Assembly: GCF_001665875.1 (NCBI RefSeq)
Contig: NZ_LZTA01000102.1
Location: forward strand, 1 to 64,000
Direction of reading: 5' to 3'
DNA length: 64,000 bases
From: Mycobacterium sp. 852002-40037_SCH5390672
GTDB taxonomy: Bacteria > Actinomycetota > Actinomycetes > Mycobacteriales > Mycobacteriaceae
The notes under the pieces were generated by a model. That model made no database searches and was not told where the DNA came from. It saw only the letters and a program-made list of their open reading frames with translations. The translations under genes were made by a program, and so were the position numbers. This document shows, piece by piece, positions 39,197-48,189 of this stretch (positions within the stretch are counted from its first letter, which is position 1; each line of letters starts with the position of its first letter).

Positions 39197-39956
39197 CCGA
39201 CCGCTCCGCGCGGATCGGGTCCGCCGGCAGCGACGGCGTCACGATGTACCCGGTGTCGAGGTCGCCGTAGATCGTCACATCCGCGGGGCGGCGCTGCGCG
39301 TACAACGCCACATAGGCGCAGACCACGGCGTCGACCGGATCCTCCGCGCGGCGAAGCTCGCTTTTGCGTTGCGCGGCCGCAACGGCGCGGCCCAGCGCGA
39401 TCCAGCCGTCGTGCCCGCCAACGCGTAGCGGTACCGGGGCATGCGCCAGCCGCTCGACGCCGTCCATCAGCAGCAACAGCTCGGATTTGAGCCGGTCGAC
39501 GGTGCGTCCGGGCTTTGCCTTGTATTTCAGCGTGCGCTCCAGGCGGAACAGCGCGACGGTCGCCGCGTGCGGGTAGACCTCTATCGCGCGTCGGGCGGCC
39601 GGCGACCGAGGATCCGGATCCAGGCCCAGCGCCGCGGCCAGTCGGCCCGCGCGCGGGCCGTTGGCGAATTCGGGTTTTCCGGTGTTGCAAGGGTGGGCAC
39701 CGGCCTCGTACCTGCGGAAATCACGGTTGAGCGCGGTCTCGGCGGGACGCTGGCCGGTCGGGTTGTTCACCACCAGCGGCGCATCGAAGGCGACGACGCA
39801 ATCGCCCTGCAGGTAGGGGTTCAACGCGGCCAGGATCTCGTCATCGTCGCGAACCGCGCACACGCTCACCAGAACGCCGCCGGAGTCGACGACGGCGAGG
39901 CCGGTCGGGTTGCGACCCGCCCAGGCGAGGTCGACGCCGGCGAAGTACATCCGCAT
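39150..39956 (-). CDS. DUF429 protein (Rv0776c-like)
   Basis: 268 residues from an ATG at 39956 (MRMYFAGVDLAWAGRNPTG); the second ATG two codons later is also possible. DUF429 signature: N-terminal GVDLAW.....TGLAVVD, VVAFDAPLVVNNPTGQRPAE, RAIEVYPHAATVALF, and EDPVDAVVCAYVALYA near the end. An RNase H-like fold with Asp residues is implied by GVDLAW and DAPL. Biochemical function unknown. Its 5' end is close to purB (44 bases). Confidence 0.87.
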   Translation of the reverse strand: MRMYFAGVDLAWAGRNPTGLAVVDSGGVLVSVCAVRDDDEILAALNPYLQGDCVVAFDAPLVVNNPTGQRPAETALNRDFRRYEAGAHPCNTGKPEFANGPRAGRLAAALGLDPDPRSPAARRAIEVYPHAATVALFRLERTLKYKAKPGRTVDRLKSELLLLMDGVERLAHAPVPLRVGGHDGWIALGRAVAAAQRKSELRRAEDPVDAVVCAYVALYAQRRPADVTIYGDLDTGYIVTPSLPADPIRAERSVRSAQAADRWARAPR

Positions 39957-40000
39957 AGGCTATGACCGCCGACCGTAAGCTGTGTGTTCGTGAGGACCAA

Positions 40001-41419
40001 GTGAGCATTCCGAATGTGCTGGCCGCTCGGTACGCCAGTGCGGAGATGGTCGCGATCTGGTCACCGGGGGCCAAGGTCGTCGCCGAGCGCCGGCTGTGGC
40101 TGGCGGTGCTGCGCGCGCAGGAGGAACTGGGCGTGCCGGTGCCTTCCGCGGCGATCGCCGACTACGAGCGAGTGATCGAGGACGTCGACCTGGCGTCGAT
40201 CGCGGACCGCGAGCGGGTGCTGCGTCACGACGTCAAGGCGCGCATCGAGGAATTCAATGCGCTGGCCGGTCACGAGCACGTGCACAAGGGCATGACGAGT
40301 CGTGACCTGACCGAGAACGTGGAGCAGCTGCAGATCCGGCGCTCGCTGGAACTGGTTTTCGCGCACGGCGTGGCGGTTACGGCGCGGCTCGCCGAGCGGG
40401 CCGTGGCCTACCGCGACCTGGTGATGGCCGGTCGCAGCCACAACGTCGCAGCGCAGGCCACCACGTTGGGCAAGAGGTTCGCCTCGGCGGCGCAGGAGAC
40501 GCTGATCGCGTTGAGTCGACTGCGGGAGCTGATCGACCGGTACCCGCTGCGCGGCATCAAGGGGCCGATGGGCACCTCCCAGGACATGCTCGACCTGCTG
40601 GACGGCGACGCGACCAAGCTCGCCGAGCTCGAGCGGCGCGTCGCCGAATTCCTGGGATTCGCAACGGTATTGACCAGTGTCGGACAGGTGTATCCGCGTT
40701 CGCTGGACCACGACGTGCTCTCGGCGCTGGTGCAGCTGGGCGCCGGACCGTCGTCGCTGGCCCACACGATCCGGCTGATGGCCGGGCACGAACTGGTCAC
40801 CGAGGGATTCGCCCCGGGGCAGGTCGGCTCCTCGGCGATGCCGCACAAGATGAACACCCGCAGCTGCGAACGGGTCAACGGGCTGCAGGTGGTGCTGCGC
40901 GGTTATGCGTCGATGGCCGCCGAACTGGCGGGTGCGCAGTGGAACGAGGGTGACGTGTTCTGCTCGGTGGTGCGCCGAGTGGCGTTGCCGGACAGCTTCT
41001 TTGCCGTCGACGGGCAGATCGAGACGTTCCTGACGGTGCTCGACGAGTTCGGCGCCTATCCGGCGGTGATCAGTCGTGAGCTCGACCGCTACCTGCCGTT
41101 CCTGGCCACCACCAAGGTGTTGATCGCCGCGGTGCGCGCCGGCGTGGGCCGCGAGACCGCGCATCACGTGATCCGCGAACATGCGGTGGCAACCGCGCTG
41201 GCCATGCGCGAACACGGAGCCGAGCCCGACCTGCTGGACCGCCTGGCCGCCGACGAGCGGCTGCCGCTGGACCGGGCGGCGCTGGACGCCGCGCTGGCCG
41301 ACAGGAAGGCGTTCACCGGCGCCGCGGGTGACCAAGTGGACGAGGTGGCGGCGCAGGTGGATGCGCTGGTGAGCCGCTACCCGGACGCGGCCAAGTACGC
41401 CCCGGGGGCGATCCTGTGA
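40001..41419 (+). CDS. purB: Adenylosuccinate lyase PurB
   Basis: 472 residues from GTG 40001 (VSIPNVLAARYAS) with GAGGA at about 39992. Fumarase/aspartase superfamily: MTSRDLTENVEQLQIR, GRSHNVAAQATTLGKRFA with the catalytic His, and the signature loop GSSAMPHKMNTRSCERVNGL. It cleaves SAICAR and adenylosuccinate, releasing fumarate, in purine synthesis. The stop overlaps the GTG of the following P450 by four bases, so they are coupled. Order as Rv0777. Confidence 0.97.
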   Translation: MSIPNVLAARYASAEMVAIWSPGAKVVAERRLWLAVLRAQEELGVPVPSAAIADYERVIEDVDLASIADRERVLRHDVKARIEEFNALAGHEHVHKGMTSRDLTENVEQLQIRRSLELVFAHGVAVTARLAERAVAYRDLVMAGRSHNVAAQATTLGKRFASAAQETLIALSRLRELIDRYPLRGIKGPMGTSQDMLDLLDGDATKLAELERRVAEFLGFATVLTSVGQVYPRSLDHDVLSALVQLGAGPSSLAHTIRLMAGHELVTEGFAPGQVGSSAMPHKMNTRSCERVNGLQVVLRGYASMAAELAGAQWNEGDVFCSVVRRVALPDSFFAVDGQIETFLTVLDEFGAYPAVISRELDRYLPFLATTKVLIAAVRAGVGRETAHHVIREHAVATALAMREHGAEPDLLDRLAADERLPLDRAALDAALADRKAFTGAAGDQVDEVAAQVDALVSRYPDAAKYAPGAIL

Positions 41420-42672
41420 CGCTGGCCGGCGCGCTCTCGGAGATCGACTTCACCGATCTGGACAACTTCGCCAACGGATTTCCACACGACCTGTTCGCCG
41501 TCCATCGTAGGGAGGCGCCGGTGTACTGGCACGCACCGACCGACAACACCCCGGACGGTGAAGGCTTCTGGTCGGTGGCCACCTACGCGGAAACCCTTGA
41601 GGTGCTCAAGGATCCGGCGACGTATTCATCGGTCACCGGTGGCACCCGGCCGTATGGCGGAACGCTGTTGCAGGACCTGGCGATCGCCGGTCAGGTGCTC
41701 AACATGATGGACGACCCGCGGCATTCGCAGGTTCGGCGACTGGTCAGCTCCGGGCTGACGCCGCGGATGATCTCCTCTGTCGAGGACGACCTGCGGATCA
41801 GGGCGCGCCGCCTGCTGGACGACGTGGTGCCCGGCGAGCCATTCGACTTTTTGGTCGACATCGCCACCGAGCTACCGATGCAGATGATCTGCATCCTGCT
41901 GGGAGTTCCTGAATCCGAACGACATTGGCTGTTTGAGGCCATCGAGCCACAGTTCGACTTCGGTGGTTCGCGCAAGGCAGCCCTGTCGCAGCTCTCGGTG
42001 GAAGAGGCCGGCTCGCGGATGTATGAGTACGGTCAGCAGTTGATCGCGTCTAAGCGTGAAAACCCGACCGATGACATGTTGTCGGTCGTGGCCAACGCGA
42101 TGCTCGACGACTCTGACGGCGATGACGGATCGGCCCTTACCGACCTGGAGCTGTACCTGTTCTTCAGCCTGTTGTTCAGCGCCGGTGCGGAGACCACGCG
42201 CAACGCGGTCGCGGGCGGCCTGCTGGCGCTGGCCGACCACCCGGACCAATTGCATTCGCTGCGGCGCGATCTCGACGTGCTGCCCACGGCCGTCGAGGAG
42301 ATGGTGCGGTGGACGTCGCCGTCGCCCTCCAAGCGGCGCACCGCCACCCGCGACGTCACGCTCGGCGGGCAGTCGATCGAGGCCGGGCAGAAAATACAGA
42401 TCTGGGAGGGCTCGGCGAATCGTGACGCCGGCGTATTCGAGAACGCCGACGAATTTGACATCACCCGAAAGCCCAACCCGCATCTGGGATTCGGTCAGGG
42501 CGTGCACTACTGCCTGGGTGCCAATCTGGCCCGGCTGGAGCTGCGGGTGCTGTTCGAAGAGCTGCTCTCTCGGTTCGGCGGGGTGCGGGTCGTCCGGCCG
42601 GTCGAGTGGGCCCGCAGCAATCGGCATACCGGCATTCGGCACCTCGTCGTGGAGCTACGCGAAGATCAGTGA
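41416..42672 (+). CDS. cyp126: Cytochrome P450 CYP126 (Rv0778-like)
   Basis: 418 residues, GTG start overlapping purB. Landmarks: NMMDDPRHSQVRRLVSSGLTPRM, I-helix LFSAGAETTRNAVAGG, ExxR in VEEMVRWTSPS, RTATRDVTLGGQSIEAGQ, and haem loop LGFGQGVHYCLGANLARLELRVLFEELL. Linked to purine genes purB and purC as in M. tuberculosis, where CYP126 binds aromatic ligands; the true substrate is unknown. Transcription with purB is likely from the overlap. Confidence 0.93.
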   Translation: MTLAGALSEIDFTDLDNFANGFPHDLFAVHRREAPVYWHAPTDNTPDGEGFWSVATYAETLEVLKDPATYSSVTGGTRPYGGTLLQDLAIAGQVLNMMDDPRHSQVRRLVSSGLTPRMISSVEDDLRIRARRLLDDVVPGEPFDFLVDIATELPMQMICILLGVPESERHWLFEAIEPQFDFGGSRKAALSQLSVEEAGSRMYEYGQQLIASKRENPTDDMLSVVANAMLDDSDGDDGSALTDLELYLFFSLLFSAGAETTRNAVAGGLLALADHPDQLHSLRRDLDVLPTAVEEMVRWTSPSPSKRRTATRDVTLGGQSIEAGQKIQIWEGSANRDAGVFENADEFDITRKPNPHLGFGQGVHYCLGANLARLELRVLFEELLSRFGGVRVVRPVEWARSNRHTGIRHLVVELREDQ

Positions 42673-42700
42673 CGATCCGATTCGCCCGCGGGCCTTGCTG

Positions 42701-43321
42701 CTAGATCCCGCGAATCGCGATACCGGCCGACCGTAATTCGAGCGCGACCAACGCCCCGATGGTGACGGGATCCTCACGGCGCCAGCCGCCGACCGGGTCC
42801 GCGCTGACGGCGATCAATTTCTTGGGCGGCCGGTTCGTCAGCGCGCGCAACGCAAGCAGTTGCGCACCGGCCGGTGTGGCGGCCAGTGCGGTCACCGTCA
42901 ACTTGCGCCGGAAGAAGCGAAGCCGCAGAAAAAACCACGGCAGCACCGCGAGGAGGATCGGGACCGCGACGACGGCCATCGCGAGCAGTACTGCGAGCCA
43001 GCTCGCCGCGCTGTCCAGGTCGTGGCCCGCCCCAGCGATGTCCAGCGCGGCGTGGCTGGCGGAGTTGAGCGGCTTGCTGACCGTGTCGCCCACCACCGGA
43101 ATGTGCTGGGCTCCATGGCCGGCGGACGCGAGGTTGCCGGCAATGCCGTTCGCGCCGCTCTCGACCTGCCGCCCGGCGTCGGCGATGGTGGCGATGGCGT
43201 CGTAGACGGCCAGCCCAACGAGCAGCCAGAGCACCGTCCACACGACGACGGCGAGGTCGCTGAACAGCTGGACGGCCAGCCTGCCGGGCCTGGTGGAGTA
43301 GGGCAGAAACCGCAATGTCAT
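42701..43321 (-). CDS. Membrane protein (Rv0779c-like)
   Basis: 206 residues from ATG 43321 (MTLRFLPYSTRPGRL). Two hydrophobic segments, about residues 23-44 (LAVVVWTVLWLLVGLAVY) and 107-131 (ASWLAVLLAMAVVAVPILLAVLPWFF), with a small-residue outer loop between. The C-terminal part is cytoplasmic (PPKKLIAVSADPVGGW). Order between cyp126 and purC as Rv0779c. Function unknown. Confidence 0.85.
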   Translation of the reverse strand: MTLRFLPYSTRPGRLAVQLFSDLAVVVWTVLWLLVGLAVYDAIATIADAGRQVESGANGIAGNLASAGHGAQHIPVVGDTVSKPLNSASHAALDIAGAGHDLDSAASWLAVLLAMAVVAVPILLAVLPWFFLRLRFFRRKLTVTALAATPAGAQLLALRALTNRPPKKLIAVSADPVGGWRREDPVTIGALVALELRSAGIAIRGI

Positions 43322-43372
43322 AGCCCGATCCCAGCACAAAGCCCGTTTGCAGGGGCCCGATAGGCTGACCGG

Positions 43373-44263
43373 ATGCCCGCATTGTCCGACTATCAGCATC
43401 TGGCCAGCGGCAAGGTCCGTGAGCTGTATCGCGTCGACGACGACCACCTGCTGCTGGTCGCCACCGACCGGATCTCGGCGTACGACTTCGTCCTGGACAG
43501 CACCATCCCGGACAAGGGCCGCATCCTGACCGCAATGAGCGTCTTCTTCTTCGGCCTGGTCGACGCCCCCAACCATCTGGCCGGGCCGCCCGACGATCCA
43601 CGCATCCCCGACGAGGTCCTGGGCCGCGCGCTGGTGGTGCGTCAGCTGGAAATGCTTCCGGTGGAATGCGTGGCCCGCGGTTACCTGACCGGCTCGGGAC
43701 TGCTGGACTACCAGGCGACGGGAACGGTCTGCGGCATCACGTTGCCGCCGGGATTGGTCGAAGCCAGCAGGTTCGCCGAACCGCTGTTCACCCCCGCGAC
43801 GAAAGCCGCATTGGGCGACCACGACGAGAACATCTCCTTCGCGCGGGTGATCGAGATGGTTGGTCCCGTGCCGGCCAACCAGTTACGCGACCGCACATTA
43901 CAGATCTACGTTCAGGCCGCCGATCACGCGCTCCGGAAGGGAATCATCATCGCGGACACCAAGTTCGAATTCGGCACCGACCGTGACGGCAACCTGCTGC
44001 TGGCCGACGAAATCTTCACCCCGGATTCGTCGCGCTACTGGCCGGCCGACGAGTACCAGGTTGGCGTGGTCCAGAACAGCTTCGACAAACAGTTCGTCCG
44101 CAACTGGCTGACCGGTCCCGAGTCCGGCTGGGACCGCCACGGCTCCCAACCTCCGCCGCCGCTGCCGGACCACATCATCGAGGCCACCCGCGGCCGTTAT
44201 ATCGATGCCTACGAACGTATTTCCGGCTTGAGCTTCGATGACTGGATCGGTCCCGGCGCATGA
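43373..44263 (+). CDS. purC: SAICAR synthase PurC
   Basis: 296 residues. YQHLASGKVRELYRVDDDHLLLVATDRISAYDFVLDSTIPDKG is the family start; also MLPVECVARGYLTGSG, a later KFEFGTDRDGNLLLADEIFTPDSSRYW, and QFVRNWL. It joins CAIR and aspartate with ATP to make SAICAR, the substrate of PurB. Longer than the E. coli enzyme (237) and similar to other actinobacterial forms. Overlaps the ptrB start by four bases. Order as Rv0780. Confidence 0.97.
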   Translation: MPALSDYQHLASGKVRELYRVDDDHLLLVATDRISAYDFVLDSTIPDKGRILTAMSVFFFGLVDAPNHLAGPPDDPRIPDEVLGRALVVRQLEMLPVECVARGYLTGSGLLDYQATGTVCGITLPPGLVEASRFAEPLFTPATKAALGDHDENISFARVIEMVGPVPANQLRDRTLQIYVQAADHALRKGIIIADTKFEFGTDRDGNLLLADEIFTPDSSRYWPADEYQVGVVQNSFDKQFVRNWLTGPESGWDRHGSQPPPPLPDHIIEATRGRYIDAYERISGLSFDDWIGPGA

Positions 44264-46383
44264 CCGAAACGCATCTGGACGGCTCGGTACCCCCGGTCGC
44301 CAAGCGGGTGGAGAGCCGGCGCGAACATCACGGTGACGTCTTCATCGACCCGTATGAGTGGCTGCGGGAAAAGGCCAACCCCGAGGTCATCGCCCACCTC
44401 GAGGCGGAAAACGCCTACGTCGATCACATGACCGCCCAGCTCGAGCCGTTGCGGCAGCAGATTTTCGCCGAGATCAAGGCGCGCACCAAGGAGACGGATC
44501 TATCGGTACCGACCCGGCAGGGCCAGTGGTGGTACTACGCACGCACCTATGAAGGCAAGCAATACCGCGTCCAATGCCGTTGTCCGATAGGAGGATCCGA
44601 CGACTGGGACCCGCCGACACTGGACGAGGACACCGAAATCCCGGGGGAGCAGATCCTGCTCGATTCCAATGCCGAGGCCGAGGGCCACGAATTCTTCTCC
44701 CTGGGCGCCGCGACGGTGAGCCTGGATGGAAACCTGCTGGCCTACTCGGTCGACACGCTGGGCGATGAGCGTTACACGTTGCGGTTCAAGGACTTACGCA
44801 CCGGCGAACTGTACCCCGACGAGATCGCCGACATCGGCGCGGGTGCGACCTGGGCCGCCGACAACCGCACGGTGTACTACCTGACCCTGGATGCTGCCCA
44901 CCGTCCCGACAAGGTGTGGCGGTATCGGGTGGGCTCCGGTGCACAGCCGGAGCTGGTTTATCACGAAGCCGACGAAAAGTATTGGCTTGGTGTGGGCCTC
45001 ACGCGCAGCGAGGCCTACGTTTTCATCGCCTCGGGATCCTCGATCACCTCGGAGTATCGCTACGCAGACGCGGCCGATCCGCAGGCACGGTTCACCGTCG
45101 TGCTGCCCCGCCGCGAGGGTGTCGAATATGCGGTCGAGCACGCGGTCATCGGGGGCCAGGACCGGTTCTTGATTCTGCACAACGACGGCGCGGTCAACTT
45201 CACCCTCACCGAGGCGCCGGTCAGCGATCCGGCACAGCAGCGCACCCTGATCCCGCACCGCGACGATGTGCGGCTCGACGCGGTGGACGCTTTCGCCGGC
45301 CACCTCGTCGTCAGCTATCGGCGGGAGGCGCTGCCCCGGTTGCAGTTGTGGCCCGTCAACGCCGACGGCACTTATGCGCAGCCCGAAGAGATTTCATTCG
45401 ACTCCGAGCTGATGTCGTCCGGTCCCGCCGGTAACCCCAACTGGGATGCACCCAAGCTGCGGATCAGGGCCGGCTCCCTGGTCATTCCGGCGCGCGTCTA
45501 CGACATCGACCTGGCCACCGGTGAACGCATCCTGCTGCGCGAGCAACCGGTACTCGGCGATTATCGGCCCGACGACTATGTGGAACGGCGTGACTGGGCG
45601 GTTGCCGACGACGGCACCCGGATCCCGGTGTCTATCGTGCACCGCGCCGATCTCGAATTCCCGGCACCCGCACTGATTTACGGCTACGGCGCCTACGAGC
45701 TGTGCACCGACCCCAGCTTTTCCATTGCCCGGTTATCGCTACTGGACCGTGGCATGGTGTTCGCGATCGCCCATGTCCGTGGCGGTGGCGAGATGGGCCG
45801 GCTGTGGTACGAGCACGGCAAGCTCTTGCAAAAGAAGAACACGTTCACCGACTTCGTGGCCGTCGCAAGGCATTTGGTGGACTCCGAAATGACCCGGCCG
45901 GGTCAGCTGGTCGCGTTGGGGGGTAGTGCCGGCGGTCTGCTGATGGGGGCGGTGGCCAACCTGGCGCCGGAGCTCTTCGCCGGAATTCTCGCGCAGGTCC
46001 CGTTCGTCGACCCGCTGACCACCATCTTGGATCCCTCCTTGCCGTTGACCGTCACCGAGTGGGACGAATGGGGAAACCCCTTGGCGGACAAAGAGGTTTA
46101 TTCCTACATGAAGTCCTATTCGCCTTATGAGAATGTCGAGACCAAGCATTATCCGGCGATTCTCGCCATGACGTCGCTGAACGATACGAGGGTCTACTAC
46201 GTGGAGCCGGCCAAGTGGGTTGCGGCGCTGCGGCACGCCAACGGTGACGGCAGCCCCGTTCTGTTGAAGACCCAGATGAACGCCGGACACGGTGGGGTCA
46301 GTGGCCGCTATAAGGCATGGGAGGAAGCGGCCTTCCAATACGCATGGCTGTTAGCTGCCGCCGGCGCCCGCTCGTCGGTGTAG
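44260..46383 (+). CDS. ptrB: Oligopeptidase B-type prolyl oligopeptidase PtrB, intact
   Basis: 707 residues in one frame. N-terminal beta-propeller (about residues 70-420), then alpha/beta-hydrolase domain with LIYGYGAYELCTDPSFS, FAIAHVRGGGEMGRLWYEHGKLLQKKNTFTDF, nucleophile in ALGGSAGGLLMGAVAN, Asp in SLNDTRVYY and His in NAGHGG. S9A family; cleaves short peptides after basic residues in the cytoplasm. In M. tuberculosis H37Rv the same gene is split into ptrBa and ptrBb, so this is the undamaged form. Coupled to purC by a four-base overlap. Confidence 0.95.
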   Translation: MTETHLDGSVPPVAKRVESRREHHGDVFIDPYEWLREKANPEVIAHLEAENAYVDHMTAQLEPLRQQIFAEIKARTKETDLSVPTRQGQWWYYARTYEGKQYRVQCRCPIGGSDDWDPPTLDEDTEIPGEQILLDSNAEAEGHEFFSLGAATVSLDGNLLAYSVDTLGDERYTLRFKDLRTGELYPDEIADIGAGATWAADNRTVYYLTLDAAHRPDKVWRYRVGSGAQPELVYHEADEKYWLGVGLTRSEAYVFIASGSSITSEYRYADAADPQARFTVVLPRREGVEYAVEHAVIGGQDRFLILHNDGAVNFTLTEAPVSDPAQQRTLIPHRDDVRLDAVDAFAGHLVVSYRREALPRLQLWPVNADGTYAQPEEISFDSELMSSGPAGNPNWDAPKLRIRAGSLVIPARVYDIDLATGERILLREQPVLGDYRPDDYVERRDWAVADDGTRIPVSIVHRADLEFPAPALIYGYGAYELCTDPSFSIARLSLLDRGMVFAIAHVRGGGEMGRLWYEHGKLLQKKNTFTDFVAVARHLVDSEMTRPGQLVALGGSAGGLLMGAVANLAPELFAGILAQVPFVDPLTTILDPSLPLTVTEWDEWGNPLADKEVYSYMKSYSPYENVETKHYPAILAMTSLNDTRVYYVEPAKWVAALRHANGDGSPVLLKTQMNAGHGGVSGRYKAWEEAAFQYAWLLAAAGARSSV

Positions 46384-46436
46384 CCACTCCGCCGGCCGAG
46401 GGCCCGCGCCGCCGCCACTTCGCGAGGTGATCTTGC

Positions 46437-48050
46437 TTATTCGTCGGCCGGCAGGGCGGGCGGCTTCTTCGGCAAAAAGGATGCCGGGATGATGGTGAAG
46501 GCGACCAGCGCGGCGGCCAGCACGAACACCGCCGTATAGGCGTGCGCCAAGTGGTGAGACACGTGGCTGGCCAGATCGGGAGCAGGCTGGTGCCGCGGGA
46601 CGGCTGACGGATCGACCGGCAGATCCCGCTTACCGACGCCCGGGCGCTCCCCGCTCATCTCGTTCGCCGCCATCAGGGCCTCGTTGCGATTGAATTGGTT
46701 GGTCAGGATCACCGCCATGAGCGCTGCCCCAATGGACCCGCCGACCTGTTGGTTGACGCTGATCAGCGTCGTCCCGCGGGCGACCTGATGCGGGGCCAGC
46801 GCCTGCATGAGCGCGGCCGAGAGCGGTGTGGTGGTGAGGCCGATACCCAGGCCCATGATCGCGAGCCCGGTCACCAAGACCGGTGAGTACGCGGCCTGCC
46901 GGGCGACTCCGTAGGTGAAGACGCCCAGACCCACAGCCATGAGGGGCAGGCCGATGAGCACGATGTTTCCGGGGCCGCGTTTGTCCATGAAGGCGCCGCC
47001 CAGCGGCATGGTCAGTACCGCACCGATCCCGATCGGCAGCATGTGCAGACCCGACTGCATCGGCGTCTCGTGGCCGACGATTTGAAAGAAACTCGGCACC
47101 AGCAGCCCGATGCCCACCGAAGCGGCCCCGAACACCAGCAGCGTCAGATTCACCTGGGTGACCACCGGATTGCGGAACAGCCGCAGGTCAATGAGGGGGT
47201 GATCGGTCCGATAGCAGGCATGCAGGATGAACGCGGCGATCAGACCCAGTCCGACGAGCGCCGGCACCAACACGTAGCGGTCGGCTATCGTGTGCCGCCC
47301 CGGGATGGAACACACCCCGCACAAAAAGATCGCCACGCCGGGGGAGAGCAGCAGCGCGCCGGTGATGTCGAGGGCCTCCGTCGGGGCCGACCGATCTTTC
47401 GGGAACATGATCGCTGCGAATGCGAGCGCCGTCAGCCCGATCGGCAGGTTGATCAGGAAGATCCACTTCCAGCCATACGCGCCGATCAGCCAGCCGCCCA
47501 GGATGGGCCCACCGATGGGGCCGAGAAGGATCGGGATTCCGCCCACCGCCATCAGGCGACCGACACGCTTGGGTCCCGCTTCGCGCGTCAAGATGACGAA
47601 GCTGAGCGGCAATAGCATGCCGCCGCCGATGCCCTGGACCACTCGAAACAAGATGAGCAGCAATATGTTCGGTGCCATCGCGCACAGCAGCGATCCCAGC
47701 GTGAAAATCAGGACCGAACCTATGAAGAGGCGTTTGGTGCCGAACCGGTCCGCTGCCCATCCGGTAATCGGGATCACGGTCGCGAACGCGAGCATGTAGC
47801 CGGCGATCGTCCACGAGACGACGGCCTGGGTGGACCCGAATTGCGCGATGAAGGTGCGTTGCGCGACGGCGACGACGGTGCTGTCCAGCACCGCCATGAT
47901 GCAGGCCAGACCACACACTCCGGCGATCCGGAACAGCGCTGCGTCCAGCTTGTCGGGGTACTCATCGGGGCGCAGCGACGGTCCCGAGGCTGCGGGCAAC
48001 GGGACGCTGAAGGCTGCGGAACGGGTCTTCTGCATGGCGCCGCTGAGCAT
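46437..48050 (-). CDS. emrB: MFS multidrug efflux transporter, DHA2 family (EmrB, Rv0783c-like)
   Basis: 537 residues, 14 membrane segments. Motifs: VLDSTVVAVAQRTF (segment 1, with the conserved Asp), GWAADRFGTKRLFIGSVLIF (motif A), RVVQGIGGGMLLPLSFVIL and PIGGPILGGWLIGAYGWKWIFLINLPIG (motif C region). A proton-driven exporter of drugs or lipids. A close paralogue lies just upstream (48190-49809). Start could be the ATG at 48050 or 48035. Order after ptrB as Rv0783c. The gap 48051-48189 is comparatively AT-rich and should hold its promoter. Confidence 0.93.
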   Translation of the reverse strand: MLSGAMQKTRSAAFSVPLPAASGPSLRPDEYPDKLDAALFRIAGVCGLACIMAVLDSTVVAVAQRTFIAQFGSTQAVVSWTIAGYMLAFATVIPITGWAADRFGTKRLFIGSVLIFTLGSLLCAMAPNILLLILFRVVQGIGGGMLLPLSFVILTREAGPKRVGRLMAVGGIPILLGPIGGPILGGWLIGAYGWKWIFLINLPIGLTALAFAAIMFPKDRSAPTEALDITGALLLSPGVAIFLCGVCSIPGRHTIADRYVLVPALVGLGLIAAFILHACYRTDHPLIDLRLFRNPVVTQVNLTLLVFGAASVGIGLLVPSFFQIVGHETPMQSGLHMLPIGIGAVLTMPLGGAFMDKRGPGNIVLIGLPLMAVGLGVFTYGVARQAAYSPVLVTGLAIMGLGIGLTTTPLSAALMQALAPHQVARGTTLISVNQQVGGSIGAALMAVILTNQFNRNEALMAANEMSGERPGVGKRDLPVDPSAVPRHQPAPDLASHVSHHLAHAYTAVFVLAAALVAFTIIPASFLPKKPPALPADE

Positions 48051-48189
48051 ATCCGCAGGGTTGCCCCGGCTGAAGCCCTTTTACTCGTATTCGCCTGTCG
48101 CACGCTTGTAATTCGCGCTGCGCAGATTATGTTCCGGACTGCGGTTAAAGCAATAAACGGCTGGTCGCGGTCCTACCAGGGCGAATATG

